A stretch of 35,700 bases of DNA from positions 1 to 35,700 of the forward strand of contig PFAJ01000017.1 in the NCBI GenBank assembly GCA_002773695.1, in the 5' to 3' direction. Below, piece after piece: positions 31,808 through 35,700 of the stretch (positions are counted from its first letter, which is position 1; each line of letters begins with the position of its first letter). The position numbers were made by a program, and so were the translations under genes. The DNA comes from Candidatus Doudnabacteria bacterium CG10_big_fil_rev_8_21_14_0_10_41_10. GTDB taxonomy: Bacteria > Patescibacteriota > Doudnabacteria > UBA920 > 2-01-FULL-50-11. The notes under the pieces are model-generated. The model saw only the letters and a program-made list of their open reading frames with translations, searched no databases and had not been told where the DNA came from.

Positions 31808-34800
31808 CTATACATTTGCTTTTTCAAATGTAACTGCGTCAAGCGATTGGTATCTATCAAACCGACTTATTTTACCACCGAGCGTATCACTGTATTCATA
31901 CTTATTCAAACTGTGAGGTATGAATACATCCAATTTACCTTCGTTCATTGCATAGCCAAATGAACGAGCCTCTTCTTCAAAAAGTTTTAGTGTACTTTCG
32001 TCAAACCCTTTTCCAAAAGTTACGGAAGCGTCCAGTCCTTGTGCTTTTGTTAGTAGCACACGAACAAAAGCATGATAGACTTCGGAATTTGGAAGTAGAG
32101 AGTAGGGTTTTTCCACGAGCAAAGTTTTTCTTTGAGTTTTTGACTCAAAATCATTTTCGCCTCTTTGGTTAGTTAGCTTGATAATACTTCTTGCTACAAT
32201 TTTACCTTCGCCGTCGGCGACATTCAAAACTTTTTTGTTGCTATCCGCAACATAGGAAAGCAAACATTCGTTGAAACCGCCGTTTCTCCACGATTGGCAA
32301 GTCTCTTGTGGTTCAACTCCTACTCTAAGCAAAGTCATCGGGTCGTCAGATTCATAAGCCGTAACATTTTTGATGTCTCCGACAGTAAAAATTTTCTCGA
32401 CTTGTTCTATATCTAATCCTGCAAGCGGTATATTGAGTTCGAGTATTTTTTCGCGAAGTTCTCTTGCTTGGGTAAGTATTTTTTCTCTTGTATAGCTTTT
32501 TGGTGTTGCTCTTTCAACTTCCAAAATACCACCAATCAAAGTTGCTTCTGATTGCAGAGTTCTTTTTTCTAGTATCAATCTTTTCTTCTCATCTTCGGAA
32601 GAAGATGTTTTTATCCTTTCGGTTACTTCATGAATCTGTGCGCTAAGTGTGTCAAATCTTGTTTTAGAAAAATCGAAACTTGGTTGAGAATCCAAGATAT
32701 GTTCTTTTGCGTTTCTGATTATTTCTTGCGCGGCTTTAAGTTCATCGGCGCGTCTTCCGCTCTCGCCTTCGGCAAGTTCAATTTCTATCGAAATCGGATC
32801 AAGATTATTTTTCCAAAATTCTTTCTGCTCATCTGATAATCCCGATAGTTGTGTTTCGCTTCTCTCGTGTGCATAACGCCAAGAACGGAAATCACCCTCA
32901 ATGATATGTTCCGTTATTACTTTTAATAATTGTTTAACTTCGCTTTCATTTTTTGAATCGTACTTACCAGCCAGCGAGGGAACAATTTCAAAAACTCCGC
33001 TTTTTAGTAACGCTTCTAGGTTGTCTATAATTTTCTGCTGGTACTCTGCTGGCAAATCAAGTTTTCTGCATGCGGATTCAACAACTCGCTGGGTCATAGT
33101 TTCTTCAATACCTTTCAATCCAGTCAAGTTCTGTAATTTTGCTTCCAGTGTTTCAATGCCATTTTTTATCCTTTTTCGCTCTGCCTTATCTGTGGTCTGC
33201 CCCGATTGATTTTGCAGATTAAGAATTTCCTGTTGGATATGACTTGCTTCTTCTGGGTTCGGTGTAGCAAATCCGTATTTGCTAAAACCTTCGAGAGTTG
33301 AGAGCAACTGGAAAACTCGTCTCATTCGTTTTGGATCGTCTCTGGAACCACGATATGCAGTCAGAAGCGTTTCCAAAACTGCTTTGCCGTCCTCTTTTGA
33401 ATTTAACAGTACCAAACCATCCAAAAATGCTTCTCGTTCAAATCCACTACCCTTGAATGTTTTTGCGGCAAAAATATGATCTACCACTGCAAGCATTTTT
33501 TCATCTGAAATTCCTAATCCTTCTTGAGCGATTCTTTTTGGAAACGCGACACTTTCGCCATACTTCGGATTTACTAATGCCGCCAAAAGTTTATCGGCGG
33601 ATTGTGTCCATACATTTAACTTGCTATCAACTATGACCTTTTCTACTTCTGCTCTCGCTTTCAAAAGTGGCTCCAGGGTTTCTTGATTATCTTCGTTATG
33701 ACCAAGATAAAAATCCCTAACTTTTTCTTCATCAAGGGTGCCACCATTTTCTAAAATCTTAGTTAGTTGCTCTTTTGCGACCGTTAAATCTCCATTTTGG
33801 AGCAGAGAACAAGTGGAATATCGAGAGTTAATTCTTCCGAAACGACTCATGTATGAATTTTCATCACCCAGCGTTTGAAGCAAAAATTGTTTATTTTTTG
33901 GTTGAGCTTCAAGAGTTTTCCGTAACGCTTCTGGGTCGCTTTCTTTCAGTAAACGCTCCATTTCGTACACAACTGCATTATTAGTATGCCCCGAACCGCT
34001 TGCTTCAATATGTCGCAACATTAGGGGCAATGCTTCCGGGTTTCCTAAATCGCCCATTTTCTCTGCGGCGGCAGTGCCGTCCCAAGATTCACGACCGCCA
34101 GGAAACAATTGCTCTTCAAACAACCTTTTAATAATTACTTTCTCGACTTGTTCAAAAGTTTCTCTTGGAATAACACCGGAAGATTCCGCAAATTTCTTAA
34201 CAATCTTCCATCTTTCCAAACCATCAAGTCCTTTAAAATCTTCGATAGGTATTTTACTCAAATCGAGAACATCTTTTCTTTCGCTTCTCGGAGTTCGGTA
34301 ATCAGAATAAGGATAGATTATTCCCTCGGTTATTTTGCCGATTCTTTCTTGCAGTTCAGGTGGAAGTGAGCCTCCAAGTGCTTCGCGTACTTGTTCCACT
34401 TTCCCCTTTGTCATTCCCCGAATTAAAAAATCAAATATCTTGTCATAGTTTTTATCTGCTGGTGCGTTGCCCTTACCACTTACACGATAGCTAAGATTTC
34501 TCAAATCGTAGTTAAGTTCATTCGTTCGTTTTTTCCTTGCTTCAACAGCTTCTTTTTTCTCAATTGGATCATTCCAATCTGATTGATTACCTTCGGCTAA
34601 CTGTGCTTTCAATAAGCCAAAATATTCTTCCGCGTCCTCATCAGTTATTTTGCCTTCTGTCCTTAATTTATCTAGTTCAGGCAACACTCTTTGTGCTATC
34701 AAGTCCACATTTAGTTCCTGCTTAATTTCTGGCGAAGTTAATTTTTCTTTCAATCGTTGATGTCTTTCTGCAACATCTTGAAATAATTGTTCTGCCGAAT

Positions 34801-35440
34801 TAAGAGCAAGTTCTTGTCGCCTTGAAACAAGCTCCTGCATTGCGGATTCTGTTTGACTGCCACGAGATTGTCTTTCTCCCAATACTGTATCTACTTGCAC
34901 AGTTCGATCAGACACCTCTCTTAATTGACTGATGATTGCCTTTCTTTCTTTACTCCTAAATAATTTTGCAAAAAAGTTTTTTTGTTCTTCTTGTGTTAGT
35001 TCCGCTGATAACTCACCCTCTCTAGTTTCTAAATTTTTTCTACCAGAAGATAAAGATTGCAACTCACTTTTATTTACCGCTAACCATGATTCAATATCTT
35101 TCGTTTCCAATCCAGAAGTAATCAAAACTCTTGAAATATCATCAATAGTCGGATTTTCAATCTTTGCGAGATCGTCTTTAACCTTACTTAAAATTTCTTC
35201 TGGATTATTTATGACTGTTTCCCTTGTTTCGTGCTCGCCAACCGTTCGTCTTTCTAACGAACCGAATATATTCTGCACTGACTTGGTTTTTGACTCTATT
35301 GCAGAATCAGTCGCTCTTTTATTTTCGACAACATCACGAATAGCAGATTGTCTTAATCGTTCTTGTTGTGCTTCAAGCTCTTCAGGTTTTTCAATCCCTG
35401 TTTCTTGAGTTGGTGATTGTTTTTGCTCAAAATGATCCAT
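31808..35440 (-). CDS. giant coiled-coil protein with novel C-terminal domain (1210 aa)
   Basis: Unrecognised as a whole. Residues 1-260 are highly charged Glu/Gln/Lys/Arg coiled coil (KPEELEAQQERLRQSAIRDV, GELSAELTQEEQ). About 440-560 look like HEAT/ARM-type helices (KMGDLGNPEALPLMLRHIEA). About 560-1000 is more helical repeat and coiled coil. About 1033-1205 is a compact alpha/beta domain: DPMTLLRVGVEPQETCQSWR, NECLLSYVADSNKKVLNVAD, GKIVARSIIKL and a conserved-looking Cys-Gln/Cys pattern, loosely like PcfJ-type domains. No signal peptide or membrane helix. It starts five bases after the stop of an HTH ORF, so the two are probably co-transcribed. Intracellular scaffold or regulator; function unknown. 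Confidence 0.8.
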   Translation of the reverse strand: MDHFEQKQSPTQETGIEKPEELEAQQERLRQSAIRDVVENKRATDSAIESKTKSVQNIFGSLERRTVGEHETRETVINNPEEILSKVKDDLAKIENPTIDDISRVLITSGLETKDIESWLAVNKSELQSLSSGRKNLETREGELSAELTQEEQKNFFAKLFRSKERKAIISQLREVSDRTVQVDTVLGERQSRGSQTESAMQELVSRRQELALNSAEQLFQDVAERHQRLKEKLTSPEIKQELNVDLIAQRVLPELDKLRTEGKITDEDAEEYFGLLKAQLAEGNQSDWNDPIEKKEAVEARKKRTNELNYDLRNLSYRVSGKGNAPADKNYDKIFDFLIRGMTKGKVEQVREALGGSLPPELQERIGKITEGIIYPYSDYRTPRSERKDVLDLSKIPIEDFKGLDGLERWKIVKKFAESSGVIPRETFEQVEKVIIKRLFEEQLFPGGRESWDGTAAAEKMGDLGNPEALPLMLRHIEASGSGHTNNAVVYEMERLLKESDPEALRKTLEAQPKNKQFLLQTLGDENSYMSRFGRINSRYSTCSLLQNGDLTVAKEQLTKILENGGTLDEEKVRDFYLGHNEDNQETLEPLLKARAEVEKVIVDSKLNVWTQSADKLLAALVNPKYGESVAFPKRIAQEGLGISDEKMLAVVDHIFAAKTFKGSGFEREAFLDGLVLLNSKEDGKAVLETLLTAYRGSRDDPKRMRRVFQLLSTLEGFSKYGFATPNPEEASHIQQEILNLQNQSGQTTDKAERKRIKNGIETLEAKLQNLTGLKGIEETMTQRVVESACRKLDLPAEYQQKIIDNLEALLKSGVFEIVPSLAGKYDSKNESEVKQLLKVITEHIIEGDFRSWRYAHERSETQLSGLSDEQKEFWKNNLDPISIEIELAEGESGRRADELKAAQEIIRNAKEHILDSQPSFDFSKTRFDTLSAQIHEVTERIKTSSSEDEKKRLILEKRTLQSEATLIGGILEVERATPKSYTREKILTQARELREKILELNIPLAGLDIEQVEKIFTVGDIKNVTAYESDDPMTLLRVGVEPQETCQSWRNGGFNECLLSYVADSNKKVLNVADGEGKIVARSIIKLTNQRGENDFESKTQRKTLLVEKPYSLLPNSEVYHAFVRVLLTKAQGLDASVTFGKGFDESTLKLFEEEARSFGYAMNEGKLDVFIPHSLNKYEYSDTLGGKISRFDRYQSLDAVTFEKANV

Positions 35441-35445
35441 AGAGT

Positions 35446-35640
35446 TTATTTTATCAAATCATCAATACTTATTCCCAGTTCTTCGACAATTTTGGTAACA
35501 GTTTGGATTGACGGCTTCGTTATCATATTTGATTCAATTTTAGTCAGTGTTATATAGGGAATATCGCACTTTCTCGCAAGAGCGTCCTGTGTTAATCCTT
35601 GCTTTGCTCGAAAGACTTTTATTTTATCCCCAATTTTGAA
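35446..35640 (-). CDS. XRE-family HTH protein without canonical start
   Basis: The frame reads KIGDKIKVFRAKQGLTQDAL, ARKCDIPYITLTKIESN and ends VEELGISIDDLIK: a complete Cro/C1-type helix-turn-helix of about 62 residues, able to bind DNA as a dimer. No ATG, GTG or TTG exists in frame between the upstream TGA (in the 28-nt repeat) and the HTH; only ATT or ATA. Either it uses a rare start or the repeat/transposon insertion removed its 5' end. It directly precedes the 1210-aa gene and would be its likely autoregulator. Confidence 0.65.
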   Translation of the reverse strand, partial: FKIGDKIKVFRAKQGLTQDALARKCDIPYITLTKIESNMITKPSIQTVTKIVEELGISIDDLIK

Positions 35641-35664
35641 GAAAAGGGGTCAGGAGCTATTTTC
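35637..35664. repeat. 28-nt RAYT-associated repeat, copy 2
   Basis: Identical to 31655-31682, in the same orientation, 3982 bp away. It lies between the RAYT stop and the HTH reading frame. Confidence 0.8.
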
Positions 35665-35700
35665 ATACTTTTCTTGGTCTCCCCACAGAGTTTAGGGTTG
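35663..35700 (-). CDS. RAYT (Y1) transposase, 3' end only
   Basis: The frame at the window edge reads TLNSVGRPRKV and stops at TGA 35663-35665. VGRPRK is the usual C-terminal tail of REP-associated tyrosine transposases, and the adjoining 28-nt repeat supports this. The bulk of the gene lies outside the window. Confidence 0.55.
   Translation of the reverse strand, partial: TLNSVGRPRKV

Overview
The window looks like a chromosomal piece from a Candidate Phyla Radiation (Patescibacteria-type) bacterium. This is inferred from the AT-rich, densely packed genes, many small proteins of unknown function, a very large uncharacterised coiled-coil protein, weak or absent Shine-Dalgarno sites at several transcription-unit heads, and short interspersed palindromic repeats. 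UGA appears to act as a normal stop. I cannot assign a phylum from sequence alone. Almost every gene is on the minus strand; only a few tiny ORFs (107-265, 443-652, 28162-28305) read on the plus strand.

Reading in the direction of minus-strand transcription, the right end (35.7-31.6 kb) has the 3' end of a REP-associated (Y1/RAYT) transposase, an XRE helix-turn-helix ORF that has lost or never had a canonical start, and a 1210-residue coiled-coil/helical-repeat protein. The last two form an operon. An identical 28-nt repeat, each time beside a RAYT C-terminus, brackets this 4-kb block. Next come a small membrane protein, an ECF sigma factor with a downstream membrane-anchored probable anti-sigma protein, a repeat-rich stretch with tiny genes (28.8-27.8 kb), an AlkD-type DNA glycosylase, and an ltrA pseudogene (26.77-25.43 kb) split by an 862-bp insert.

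The centre (25.3-9.9 kb) is an apparently complete de novo purine operon: folD-purA-purC-purE-purB-purF-purD-purN-purH-purM-purSSL-purQ. It starts at a good promoter (TTGGCA-17-TATTAT) and covers every step from PRPP to IMP and AMP. There is no purK; the PurE resembles the CO2-using AIR carboxylase of animal PAICS, and purC sits just before it as in PAICS. PurL carries two N-terminal PurS-like domains. GMP-branch genes are not in the window. Palindromic repeat sequences have entered purQ, purL and purH in frame, and related hairpins lie between several pur genes.

Downstream (9.9-1.0 kb) are a DUF2207 membrane protein, an NAD-dependent epimerase, a metallo-beta-lactamase-fold hydrolase, a P-loop kinase, an ATP-cone/Mrr-type nuclease fusion between two small membrane proteins, a CorA-type transporter, a DUF389 protein, a PgeF/YfiH purine nucleoside phosphorylase homologue and an HU protein. 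The leftmost 0.8 kb holds small plus-strand ORFs.

The most unusual item is the 862-bp insert in ltrA. It has its own sigma-70-like promoter, a two-hairpin leader with the ribosome-binding site in a hairpin loop, a two-pass membrane microprotein, an intrinsic terminator or attenuator, a second small protein, and gene fragments at both ends that could be the two halves of one gene.
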